Of a DNA stretch of 10,364 bases, positions 1 to 6,048 are shown piece by piece. Numbering within the stretch: the first letter of the stretch is position 1; each line of letters starts with the position of its first letter. The translations under genes and the position numbers were made by a program. Source of the stretch: Holophagales bacterium (GTDB taxonomy: Bacteria; Acidobacteriota; Holophagae; Holophagales; Holophagaceae). The stretch covers positions 1 through 10,364 of the forward strand of contig JAIRRD010000190.1 of NCBI GenBank assembly GCA_031256155.1, written 5' to 3'. The notes beneath the pieces are model-generated. The model was not told where the DNA came from, ran no database searches, and saw only the letters and a program-made list of their open reading frames with translations.

Positions 1-1643
1 GAGGGAGCCGGAATGCTGGTGACACCCATTTTGCCGGGCGAAAAAGCCGCTGTGAGCGAATTGTCTCCTGTTGAGCGGTTGTTAACGCTGTTCCAGGAGG
101 GTGAGTTTACCGCACCCCACGCAGCATTTTGCCCATTTACTTGCAAATTGGCGTTGCCGCTATTGGTTTGAGGCCATGATACACCCAACGATCTTTCCCA
201 GCCCCGGTTGGCTTCTAGTATTTTTACTTCAATCAGAACCTGAGGAATTTTTACATCAAGTTGATCCAACAGCTGCATCATCATCTCAACTTGCTTTGGT
301 AAATCCACCATTATTATAGTGTTGGTGTGGGGTTCGGTGAAAACTTTGGCCCGGGCGGAAGACTTTAAACCGTCAATAATTGCCTGTACATCCTGAACTT
401 TAGCGTAAGACAGCTTGCGGGATAATGACACTAGATCACCAGCCAGTGCTTTTGCTTCTTCAAGTGCTCTTCGGTCTTCCGCCTCTTTTTTAAGTTTTTC
501 AATTTTCGCGACGCGCAGGATTCCATCACTGATTTCTTTGCCCAATCCGGTGTTTTTGATGACAATATCAAGAGCTTTGTCCCAAGGCGTATCTTCAAAT
601 AGGAAAGTCCATTGATTACTATTGGCATCTGGATCCATAATGAGATTCAATTTTCCTGCTCTGGCAATTGATATTAGTATTGTGCGCAATTCAGCATTTT
701 GAACACTTATGCTCATCCGTTCACCGCGGAATTCAGGTTCAGCACTGCCAATGTTCTTTACATAATTTTGCGCGGTTTTTAGGGTAGGAACTTTTGTATC
801 TATACTTGAAACAAAACCCTGAACCGCGACAGGTGCTATTGGTATGGAACCCATACTAGGAAGCCCTATATATGGAGAGCCTATTTGAGGCAATTTCGCG
901 ATGTTATCATTTTTAGATTCATTCAATGAAAGGGCTGTTTCCGCCTCTTCCATAGCGATATCCACTGGCGCTTGAGTGCCATTATCTTGCGGTTCCGCTG
1001 ATTGGATGGCTACTATTGGTTCTTTACGACTAGCGCTCAAAATAGGACTGGATATGGGACTATTCGTCGGAAGTAAAGTGCTTTCCGATAGGGAAGCTCT
1101 GATTTTACCAACTCCTTTCCTGAGTGATATATCCACCATTCCATTTGAGTTCGGCGAAACAACGGCTTTGACACCCTGCGATAGTTCCAGAACAAGCCTG
1201 GTGATAAATTCCGGTTCCCCTGTAAATTGAGCGAGTCGCGCTTTTAAAATAAGGGGGTGAATCAATTTGGCAATGTCATTTTTTTTTTTTTTTTTCCCGC
1301 GGTAAACGCCATGAAAGTCAATCACAAGGCGATCGGGGGACGATAAAATTTGTATGATGGGTTTGCCGGAAAAACCTGGAATATAAATCTTGACACTAGC
1401 AGAATTATCCGCACCATCCGCTAATTCCAGATTTGCGGCGACAACAGAGGGACGCGTGTAATCTGTGGGTTCGGCGCCATAAAGAAAACTAAACTGACTG
1501 GCCACCAGAGTAAAACTTACCAATACTATAACAATCTGCGCTTGTAATGTTTGCTTAAGGGCCAGCAAAGTTCGCCAGGCTATAGAGCAGTTCAACTTTC
1601 CAAAGTTGAACTGCTCCAGCAACGAACTAAGACGAGCATTCAT
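1..1643 (-). CDS. pilQ: Type IV pilus secretin PilQ, N-terminal 547 residues (cut by window edge)
   Basis: PilQ forms the outer-membrane secretin channel through which the type IV pilus leaves the cell. I translated the minus strand from the ATG at 1643 and found it open to base 1. Seen in order: a long basic N-region and hydrophobic signal segment (about residues 37-57); an AMIN domain (about 64-190, peptidoglycan/PilP side) with DRLVIDF and TRLVLEL strands; a low-complexity linker; an STN/N0 domain (about 308-378, RMSISVQNAELRTIL); a charged helix (380-405, KIEKLKKEAEDRR); an N1 secretin repeat (about 403-466, AKVFTEPHTNTIIMV); and the start of the secretin domain (PQVLIEVKILEANRGW, from 467) followed by an N/S/Q-rich loop. 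The start is supported by AGGAGG at 1656-1651, 7 nt upstream, and by TGATG overlap with the pilP stop. Residues 117-121 are five lysines encoded by an A17 tract; the frame as given is intact across it. The gate and lip region lies outside the window. Confidence 0.95.
   Translation of the reverse strand, partial: MNARLSSLLEQFNFGKLNCSIAWRTLLALKQTLQAQIVIVLVSFTLVASQFSFLYGAEPTDYTRPSVVAANLELADGADNSASVKIYIPGFSGKPIIQILSSPDRLVIDFHGVYRGKKKKKNDIAKLIHPLILKARLAQFTGEPEFITRLVLELSQGVKAVVSPNSNGMVDISLRKGVGKIRASLSESTLLPTNSPISSPILSASRKEPIVAIQSAEPQDNGTQAPVDIAMEEAETALSLNESKNDNIAKLPQIGSPYIGLPSMGSIPIAPVAVQGFVSSIDTKVPTLKTAQNYVKNIGSAEPEFRGERMSISVQNAELRTILISIARAGKLNLIMDPDANSNQWTFLFEDTPWDKALDIVIKNTGLGKEISDGILRVAKIEKLKKEAEDRRALEEAKALAGDLVSLSRKLSYAKVQDVQAIIDGLKSSARAKVFTEPHTNTIIMVDLPKQVEMMMQLLDQLDVKIPQVLIEVKILEANRGWERSLGVSWPQTNSGNANLQVNGQNAAWGAVNSPSWNSVNNRSTGDNSLTAAFSPGKMGVTSIPAP
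1279..1295 (-). repeat. 17-nt poly(A) tract (coding strand) inside pilQ
   Basis: Seventeen consecutive T on the plus strand, or A17 in the pilQ message, encode Lys117-Lys121 and the first two bases of Asn122. The position falls in the loop between two AMIN strands, so gain or loss of whole codons should be tolerated. One extra A gives six lysines and an immediate TGA. One fewer A gives MTLPN and then TGA. Both single-base slips therefore truncate the protein at about residue 123-127. The length could also be a sequencing or assembly error. Confidence 0.97.
1585..1616. repeat. Perfect 15-bp inverted repeat in the 5' coding region of pilQ
   Basis: GAGCAGTTCAACTTT (1585-1599), then CC, then its exact reverse complement (1602-1616). 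In the pilQ message it lies 27-58 nt after the start of the ATG and encodes residues 10-20. RNA would fold as a hairpin of about 14 bp with a 4-nt loop. No U-tract follows, so it is not a standard terminator. It could slow or gate pilQ translation, act as an RNase site separating pilQ from pilMNOP, or be a protein-binding palindrome. Its function is inferred only. Confidence 0.9.
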
Positions 1644-2098
1644 CACTTTGCCTCCTCACGTCTAAAAGGCTTCGTAACCGTGCGCTGGAGAGAACGATCT
1701 GGGGAGTTGGCATCCCACTGAGTAAAGACAAGAGCATTTTCCGTAATTGCCGTAAGCTCACCGTCAATGAACTTAAAGCCAATGGGTATTTCCCTAACGT
1801 TTTGTTCGTGGTCCAATATGAGCGCAAAGGTCTTTTTCTGAATAACAACCTTGCCCTGTATAGTAATGTCATCAATTGAAAATGATTCGTTATTACTTGT
1901 AATGATTGTCGGAGTACTAAATGGATCTCGATTTAAGCTGGTCTTGAATTCCACTATCTGGGATTGAACAAGAAAATCCATAATCCCCCCGGAATCCGCT
2001 GCAATTTTTTTGTCAGAAGTGGGGGGTGTATCGCTTTTTTTTTGTCCATAGACATAGGTCAGCATGGTAAATGATAGGAGCAGAATTTTAAATTTCAT
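1643..2098 (-). CDS. pilP: Type IV pilus alignment protein PilP
   Basis: PilP is a 151-residue periplasmic protein that connects the PilN/PilO inner-membrane pair to the PilQ secretin. It starts with a signal-like segment (MKFKILLLSFTMLTYVYG), then a Q/K/S/T/P-rich disordered linker (19-45). The conserved NRDPF motif (about 56-60) opens the C-terminal beta-sandwich, which continues with ITIQGKVV, ALIL, FKFIDGELTAI and ALVF. This order fits PilP in size and position. The gene overlaps the pilO stop by ATGA and ends in TGATG with pilQ. Its ribosome site is GGGGAT about 7 nt upstream. Oddity: there is no cysteine anywhere in the protein, so it cannot be acylated like the well-studied PilP lipoproteins. 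An A9 run (2035-2043) lies just after the likely signal cleavage point. Confidence 0.88.
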   Translation of the reverse strand: MKFKILLLSFTMLTYVYGQKKSDTPPTSDKKIAADSGGIMDFLVQSQIVEFKTSLNRDPFSTPTIITSNNESFSIDDITIQGKVVIQKKTFALILDHEQNVREIPIGFKFIDGELTAITENALVFTQWDANSPDRSLQRTVTKPFRREEAK

Positions 2099-2700
2099 GG
2101 TTTATCCCCATTCTTGACGGACTTTGCGGCAGCGGAGGACTTGTTGGTCGTGTTGTCAGCGGATGGATCATATACATAAACTGATAAACAAAATTCTATA
2201 GAGACTGGATTATTGTTTTTAGTTGTATTACGCGTCATAACAATATCTGAAATATTAATGATTTTTTCGTAACCGGAAACAAGTGAAAGGAAGTGTCCAA
2301 ATTCATGAAATCCACCCAAATATTTAAATACTGAGGGATAATTAAAATAGTATTCATTTTTAATTGGTCGATCTGTATTTTTTTGGTCTTGAAACTGACC
2401 AAGTCCGGATGCGCTTGCAAGTTTTTGTATCATATGCGAAACTCTTGTGCGATCGCTTTCTAAGGTAAAAAGCTCAATTAATACAGCAATCCTGCTTTTT
2501 TGCTCATCAACTTCATTTTTCAAATTTTCATAATTGGATTTAAAATGAAGCCCTTTTTCAACTTCAACATTCAGTTTCTCATTAGAAATTTTCAATTCTT
2601 CAAGTTTATTCCGCTTGGAGCCTAATGAAAACCAAAGTGCGCCAAACACGATCAAGCCAAGTAGAACGCCCATCAGTGATTGATTTTTCATTGGAGTCAT
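2095..2700 (-). CDS. pilO: Type IV pilus inner-membrane protein PilO
   Basis: PilO is a 201-residue bitopic inner-membrane protein that pairs with PilN to form the pilus alignment subcomplex. It has a very short cytoplasmic tail, one transmembrane helix (about 9-26, LMGVLLGLIVFGALWFSL), and a periplasmic coiled coil (about 28-80, rich in K/E/L heptads). A ferredoxin-like C-terminal part follows (about 85-180), with KYLGGFHEFGHFLSLVSG, a typical PilO helix, and a final strand set SIEFCLSVYVYD. The tail (182-201) is S/A/K/N-rich and probably disordered. ATG 2700 is chosen because AAGGTG lies just upstream. The next ATG, at codon 4, is less well placed. The gap to pilN is 8 nt and the stop overlaps the pilP start by 4 nt. 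Confidence 0.93.
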   Translation of the reverse strand: MTPMKNQSLMGVLLGLIVFGALWFSLGSKRNKLEELKISNEKLNVEVEKGLHFKSNYENLKNEVDEQKSRIAVLIELFTLESDRTRVSHMIQKLASASGLGQFQDQKNTDRPIKNEYYFNYPSVFKYLGGFHEFGHFLSLVSGYEKIINISDIVMTRNTTKNNNPVSIEFCLSVYVYDPSADNTTNKSSAAAKSVKNGDKP

Positions 2701-2708
2701 GCAACACC

Positions 2709-3299
2709 TTAAACCGAATTTATAAGATCAAGAGTCAGTGTAAATTCCAGTCTGTTATCTCTGCGAGTAGCGCCGGGATAATTGATATTTTCAAACCATT
2801 GATCTCGCGCGGCTAAATTATCGCGGAATTGATAAATAGCGTCATCTGTCAGAGATTCCGCTCTGATTTCAACTTTGCTTCCCTTAGAGGTGATTTTTAC
2901 CAGCCAAACGTTTTCAGGTATGCTGTTGCCCAGTTCTTGCAAAAAATATACAGGAAGTTGTTGCTGTTTTTTAAGTCTAATCAGTTCTTCTTCTTTTTTT
3001 CCCAAAGCATCTTTTTGGTTTCTGAACTGCTGCTCTAATTTTAAGTATGGCTCAAGTTCATTTTTTTCACCTGTAAGAGTCGCATTGCGCTCTATTTCTC
3101 TATTAATATTTCCGTTAAGCCAAAAGTAATACATTCCGCCTAGTCCAGCAAATATTAAAAATAACAGAATGGCAACAGTCAGCTTTTGTCTGTCCTCGGA
3201 CTTTGTGTCAGATGAGAGTTCCGCAGGTACGTCTTTAACGGACTTTTTATTGATGTTGGTTTGCGTAAGTGAGTCATTACCAAGGTTTATATTTACCAT
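2709..3299 (-). CDS. pilN: Type IV pilus inner-membrane protein PilN
   Basis: PilN is a 196-residue bitopic membrane protein that heterodimerises with PilO and recruits cytoplasmic PilM. Seen: an N-terminal cytoplasmic tail of about 39 residues that begins MVNINLG, which matches the short INL-type peptide known to dock into PilM. Next come one transmembrane helix (about 40-60), a coiled coil (about 65-113), and a PilN fold starting LPVYFLQELGNSIPENVWL, the most diagnostic stretch of the family. I chose ATG 3299, which shares its A with the pilM stop (TGATG), over the in-frame TTG one codon earlier at 3302. AAAGG lies about 7 nt upstream. The tail between the INL peptide and the membrane is long and hydrophilic, with several K, D and S residues. 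Confidence 0.93.
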   Translation of the reverse strand: MVNINLGNDSLTQTNINKKSVKDVPAELSSDTKSEDRQKLTVAILLFLIFAGLGGMYYFWLNGNINREIERNATLTGEKNELEPYLKLEQQFRNQKDALGKKEEELIRLKKQQQLPVYFLQELGNSIPENVWLVKITSKGSKVEIRAESLTDDAIYQFRDNLAARDQWFENINYPGATRRDNRLEFTLTLDLINSV

Positions 3300-4378
3300 C
3301 AATTGCCTTTCTCACGCAGAGCTAACCCCAGGACAACGGAAGCCGCACTGCCTATATCTTCCGCCTTGCTGTGGCCAACAGCACGCTCATCCACTTCAAT
3401 GAGATTAAACGGATTTAGGATTTCGACCTTAATTCTAAAGCGATCTTTTAAAACGCCGACCAAGTTGGGGGTTTTCGCACCTCCGCCCGATAAAACAATG
3501 CGATCTAAACGATCTACCTTAAAACTTGTGCGGAAAAAATCAGCATTACGCAACAATTCGTCAGCGAATGAATCCGATACGGCTGCCAAAGAAGATTCTA
3601 TTTCCGCTGGTTCCCTGTTCTCCACCGAAATACCCTGTTTTAGAGCTTCGGCACCATCGCGGGTTACACTCCAGTCATTCATTACTTTTTCAGTGTATCT
3701 ATTCCCGCCAAACGCTATATCCCTCCAAAAAACAGACTTGCTGCCTATCAACATGCAGAGATTGGTGAAACACGCTCCAATATTAATAAGGGCAACGACT
3801 TCATCATATACACCAGGAGGTGTATTAGCTTCGTATGCACTCTGGAGCGCAAAGACATCTACGCCGATTTGAGCCGGTTTGAGACCTGCTCGAATAACAC
3901 AGTCAATATAGGATTCATATTTTTCTTTGCGGCAAGCAACTAAGATAATATCTATATTTCCATCTGATTTGCGCTCCTCAAGGACATCGTAAGCCAAGAC
4001 ATAATTGTCGATGCTCTGACCTGCCGGAAAGAAGCTCTCCGCTTCCCATCGGATGGATTCAGTTAATTCCGGTTGGCTCATCGCTTGAAAAGTCATTTTT
4101 TTAATCATTACCTGCTGACCGCAGAGAGAAATAGCCACATCTTTGGATTTGATTTTCTGTTCAGCTATTACTTCGCGAATAGCCGCGACCACGGCGTTAC
4201 TGTCAATAATGTCGCCGTCAACGGCTGAATCATGGGGAAGCTGTACAATTCCCAATTTTTGTAATCTGTAGCGCGTGTTGTTTCGCTTGCCGATGGTATG
4301 CAATTCACAGATCTTAACTGAACTGGAACCGATGTCCAAGCCCACCAAGAGTTTGTTTTTTTTAGAGAAAAACCCCAC
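3299..4378 (-). CDS. pilM: Type IV pilus actin-like cytoplasmic protein PilM
   Basis: PilM is a cytoplasmic FtsA/actin-fold ATP-binding protein that sits under the inner membrane on the PilN tail. Seen: the phosphate-1 loop LLVGLDIGSSSVKICEL near the N-terminus; SHS2/1C-type sequence with ESIRWEAESFFP; a phosphate-2-like segment VVALINIGA; and the adenosine motif IVLSGGGAKTPNLVG. The C-terminus reads AASVVLGLALREK. Start choice is uncertain. No ATG exists; a TTG at 4402 adds eight residues but has no ribosome site. The GTG at 4378 gives VGFFSKKNK, the short basic lead-in usual for PilM, with a weak ACGGGA upstream, and yields 359 residues. An A8 run (4356-4363) lies in this lead-in. It is the first gene of the pilMNOPQ cluster and its stop overlaps pilN. 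Confidence 0.94.
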   Translation of the reverse strand: MGFFSKKNKLLVGLDIGSSSVKICELHTIGKRNNTRYRLQKLGIVQLPHDSAVDGDIIDSNAVVAAIREVIAEQKIKSKDVAISLCGQQVMIKKMTFQAMSQPELTESIRWEAESFFPAGQSIDNYVLAYDVLEERKSDGNIDIILVACRKEKYESYIDCVIRAGLKPAQIGVDVFALQSAYEANTPPGVYDEVVALINIGACFTNLCMLIGSKSVFWRDIAFGGNRYTEKVMNDWSVTRDGAEALKQGISVENREPAEIESSLAAVSDSFADELLRNADFFRTSFKVDRLDRIVLSGGGAKTPNLVGVLKDRFRIKVEILNPFNLIEVDERAVGHSKAEDIGSAASVVLGLALREKGN

Positions 4379-4462
4379 AGAGAGTCCCGTCGGAATAATC
4401 AAAAAATGTAAACGTCACAATAAAGATTATGATAACAAGAATAAATAGCATCATACATAAAT
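4379..4462. promoter_or_regulatory. AT-rich gap between phosphatase gene and pilM, possible pil promoter
   Basis: This is the only sizeable break in the minus-strand series and so the natural place for a pilM promoter. On the minus strand TATCAT (4434-4429) overlaps CATAAT and matches a -10 box in five of six bases, but no convincing -35 lies upstream. The arms TATGAT (4428-4433) and ATCATA (4450-4455) form a short AT inverted repeat that could be an operator or a weak hairpin. There is no GC-rich stem with a T-run, so I see no terminator after the phosphatase gene, and read-through into pilM is possible. Confidence 0.25.
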
Positions 4463-5230
4463 CTAAGCAAGGTTATGTCTCACCAACACTACTGAAACAT
4501 TATCCTCTCCGCCATTATCAATGGCCTGGGAAACAAGGCTGCGAACCGCATGTCGCAAATTGGAAGCTTCATTGAAAACTTCCAGAATTTGTTCATCGGA
4601 AACCATGCCAGAAAGACCATCTGAACAGAGTAAAATTGTTTCTGAATTTGTTATTTCAAAGTCATGCACCTCAATATCAAGTTCGCTTGTGTTGCCAAGG
4701 GCTTGTGTGATGATGTTTCTGAACGGATGTCGTTTTGCTTCTTCTTTAGTCAAAAGTCCGTTTGCAACCTGTTCTGCGACCCATGAATGATCCCTGGTGA
4801 TTTGTTGAATACTGTTTTTATCCAGTCTATAGGCTCTACTGTCTCCCACATGAGCCATAGTTACCCGCTTACCGTCAACCAGACAGGCGACTACCGTAGA
4901 ACCCATCGTTTTACGCTCCGGGTGTGTGAGTATGTTGTCGGCAATGGCTTTATTGGACATCTGAATAGCAGTCTTCAAGCGGATTTCATTCCAATTGAAC
5001 TCGTTGCCTGAACCAGATTGAGTGGCCATCGCTGAGCTGGTTGTCTGCTTGATGAATTTAGCCATTTGATCCACAACTATTTTACTGGCTACTTCACCCG
5101 CAGCATGGCCGCCAAGGCCATCGGCAACAATAAAGAGACCCAAACCGGTATCAAAAAACAAGTTGTCTTCATTGTGGTTTCTCACTAATCCAACATCTGT
5201 CAGGCCCGCTGCTTCAAGCGCCATCATCAT
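4463..5230 (-). CDS. PP2C-family serine/threonine protein phosphatase (Stp type)
   Basis: This 255-residue stand-alone PPM/PP2C phosphatase removes phosphate from Ser/Thr residues using two Mn/Mg ions in the cytoplasm. The motifs run in family order: RNHNEDN (17-23), VADGLGGHAAGE (36-46, metal Asp37), MGSTVV (109-114), MAHVGDSRAYRL (125-136), ITRDHS (144-149), HPFRNIITQALG (168-179, the bacterial Stp signature), LLCSDGLSGMV (200-210, Asp204) and GGEDNVSVVLV (240-250, Asp243). All metal ligands are present, so it should be active. There is no membrane segment. Three consecutive ATG codons (5230, 5227, 5224) overlap the upstream J-domain stop; the CGGGG spacing favours the third, but the protein differs only by two Met. 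No partner Ser/Thr kinase is visible in the window, and the target is unknown. Confidence 0.93.
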   Translation of the reverse strand: MMMALEAAGLTDVGLVRNHNEDNLFFDTGLGLFIVADGLGGHAAGEVASKIVVDQMAKFIKQTTSSAMATQSGSGNEFNWNEIRLKTAIQMSNKAIADNILTHPERKTMGSTVVACLVDGKRVTMAHVGDSRAYRLDKNSIQQITRDHSWVAEQVANGLLTKEEAKRHPFRNIITQALGNTSELDIEVHDFEITNSETILLCSDGLSGMVSDEQILEVFNEASNLRHAVRSLVSQAIDNGGEDNVSVVLVRHNLA

Positions 5231-5883
5231 CCCCGTTTCATACCGAAAAAACCAGCTATTTTGCCTAAAATGCCAGCAGATTCCTCAGTCGAAGAGGCCT
5301 GCCCGGATTCAATAACCGCCCCCAGTGTTTTTGCCTTTGCGCGCATACCAGCAGCTCGTGCTGGCATATTAATAGCAAGATATAAATCCACTAACTCAAG
5401 TACGGCCTTTTTATTGCTTGGGTTGATGCGGACAACTTCTTCATATGCCCTTGTTTGAGTTTTCACGTCTCCGCCGGATGCCTCTACAATTGTTGCGTAC
5501 AACAGACGCGATTCTTCCGCGATTTGCGGGTAGTTAAAACAGTACTGACTCATGGAGATAGCAGTGTCATATTGCTTATTGGCCATTGCCATTTTTGCCT
5601 CAGAGAGCCAATTCGCTGGTGTTTTTTTCAATGGCGAGATGTTTGAATCGTCTGATACTTGCAATGAAGAAGTGGGTGATTCGCTAGTGAACACATTTTG
5701 ATCTGTGCCATTTTTTATAGTCGCGTAAGCCTCTGCGATTTCCTTGAATTTCAATTCAGCCGTCTGCTTTTCTGAGGCATCAAACTTATCTGGATGCCAC
5801 AGCTTCGCCAAACGATGATAGGCCTCGCGAACTTCGTCTAGCGAGGTATCCGGAATAACTTGAAGGACTTCAAAGGGATTCAT
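5227..5883 (-). CDS. J-domain (DnaJ-like) protein with TPR-like C-terminal half
   Basis: This 218-residue protein has an N-terminal J domain (about 2-60). The J domain carries the catalytic HPD at residues 30-32 in LAKLWHPDKF and a helix IV segment KFKEIAEAYATIKNG, so it should stimulate a DnaK-type Hsp70. It lacks the G/F region, zinc finger and substrate domains of true DnaJ. After an S/T-rich linker (60-88), residues 90-190 form alpha-helical TPR-like repeats (ANKQYDTAISMSQYCF, QTRAYEEVVRINPSNKKAVLEL). The last 16 residues (AGILGKIAGFFGMKRG) form a hydrophobic or amphipathic tail that might touch membrane. I chose ATG 5883; a longer in-frame reading to 6018 adds 45 residues unlike any J protein and runs across the divergent promoter region. 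No good ribosome site precedes 5883. It is translationally coupled to the PP2C gene (ATGA overlap). Client unknown. Confidence 0.88.
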   Translation of the reverse strand: MNPFEVLQVIPDTSLDEVREAYHRLAKLWHPDKFDASEKQTAELKFKEIAEAYATIKNGTDQNVFTSESPTSSLQVSDDSNISPLKKTPANWLSEAKMAMANKQYDTAISMSQYCFNYPQIAEESRLLYATIVEASGGDVKTQTRAYEEVVRINPSNKKAVLELVDLYLAINMPARAAGMRAKAKTLGAVIESGQASSTEESAGILGKIAGFFGMKRG

Positions 5884-6048
5884 CTGAAAACAAAGACGAA
5901 AAAAGAAGTAGAAGGTCAATCCAACAGGATATAGTAATCTCTTGTTTAATGACACAGCAACCACACAATGGAAACTGTGACACTGAAATATTTTGACAGA
6001 TATTTTTACGCATTGCATATTGAATTCAAATATCGAAAGGGATTCTTG
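5884..6048. promoter_or_regulatory. Divergent intergenic region between the J-domain gene and gatA
   Basis: These 165 bp must hold the promoters of both flanking genes. Plus strand: TTGACA (5993-5998), 17 bp, CATATT (6016-6021), a perfect -35 with a 4/6 -10, then AAAGGGA before gatA. Minus strand: TTGCTG (5960-5955), 18 bp, TACTAT (5936-5931), a weaker match that would start the J-domain transcript about 40 nt before its ATG. No gatC or other small gene fits here. Confidence 0.45.
5993..6021 (+). promoter_or_regulatory. Likely sigma-70 promoter of gatA
   Basis: A consensus TTGACA at 5993-5998 is followed, at the ideal 17-bp spacing, by CATATT at 6016-6021 (four of six -10 bases). The start site would fall near 6028, leaving a leader of about 20 nt that carries the AAAGGGA ribosome site at about 6036-6042. 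Confidence 0.45.

Noticed and set aside
431..628. 65-codon minus-strand open frame inside pilQ
   Set aside because: It is in a different frame from pilQ and covers its N0 domain and the following charged helix; it is a shadow of the real reading frame.
1279..1295. pilQ as a frameshifted pseudogene at the poly(A) run
   Set aside because: Codon-by-codon translation stays open through all 17 A and continues to base 1 with correct AMIN, N0 and N1 motifs on both sides, so the gene is intact as given.
1585..1616. The pilQ inverted repeat as an intrinsic terminator
   Set aside because: No T-run follows the stem on either strand, and it lies inside coding sequence.
3303..3872. 189-codon open frame on the plus strand opposite pilM
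   Set aside because: It lies wholly antisense to pilM, whose protein has clear family motifs; the antisense translation is S/P/R-rich with no recognisable domain or ribosome site.
5884..6018. 45-residue N-terminal extension of the J-domain protein
   Set aside because: It has no J-domain similarity, would cross the divergent promoter region, and the J domain begins at the ATG at 5883 exactly as in the family.
5968..6048. 27-residue N-terminal extension of GatA
   Set aside because: It would start upstream of the TTGACA/CATATT promoter, and the ribosome site and family similarity both point to ATG 6049.
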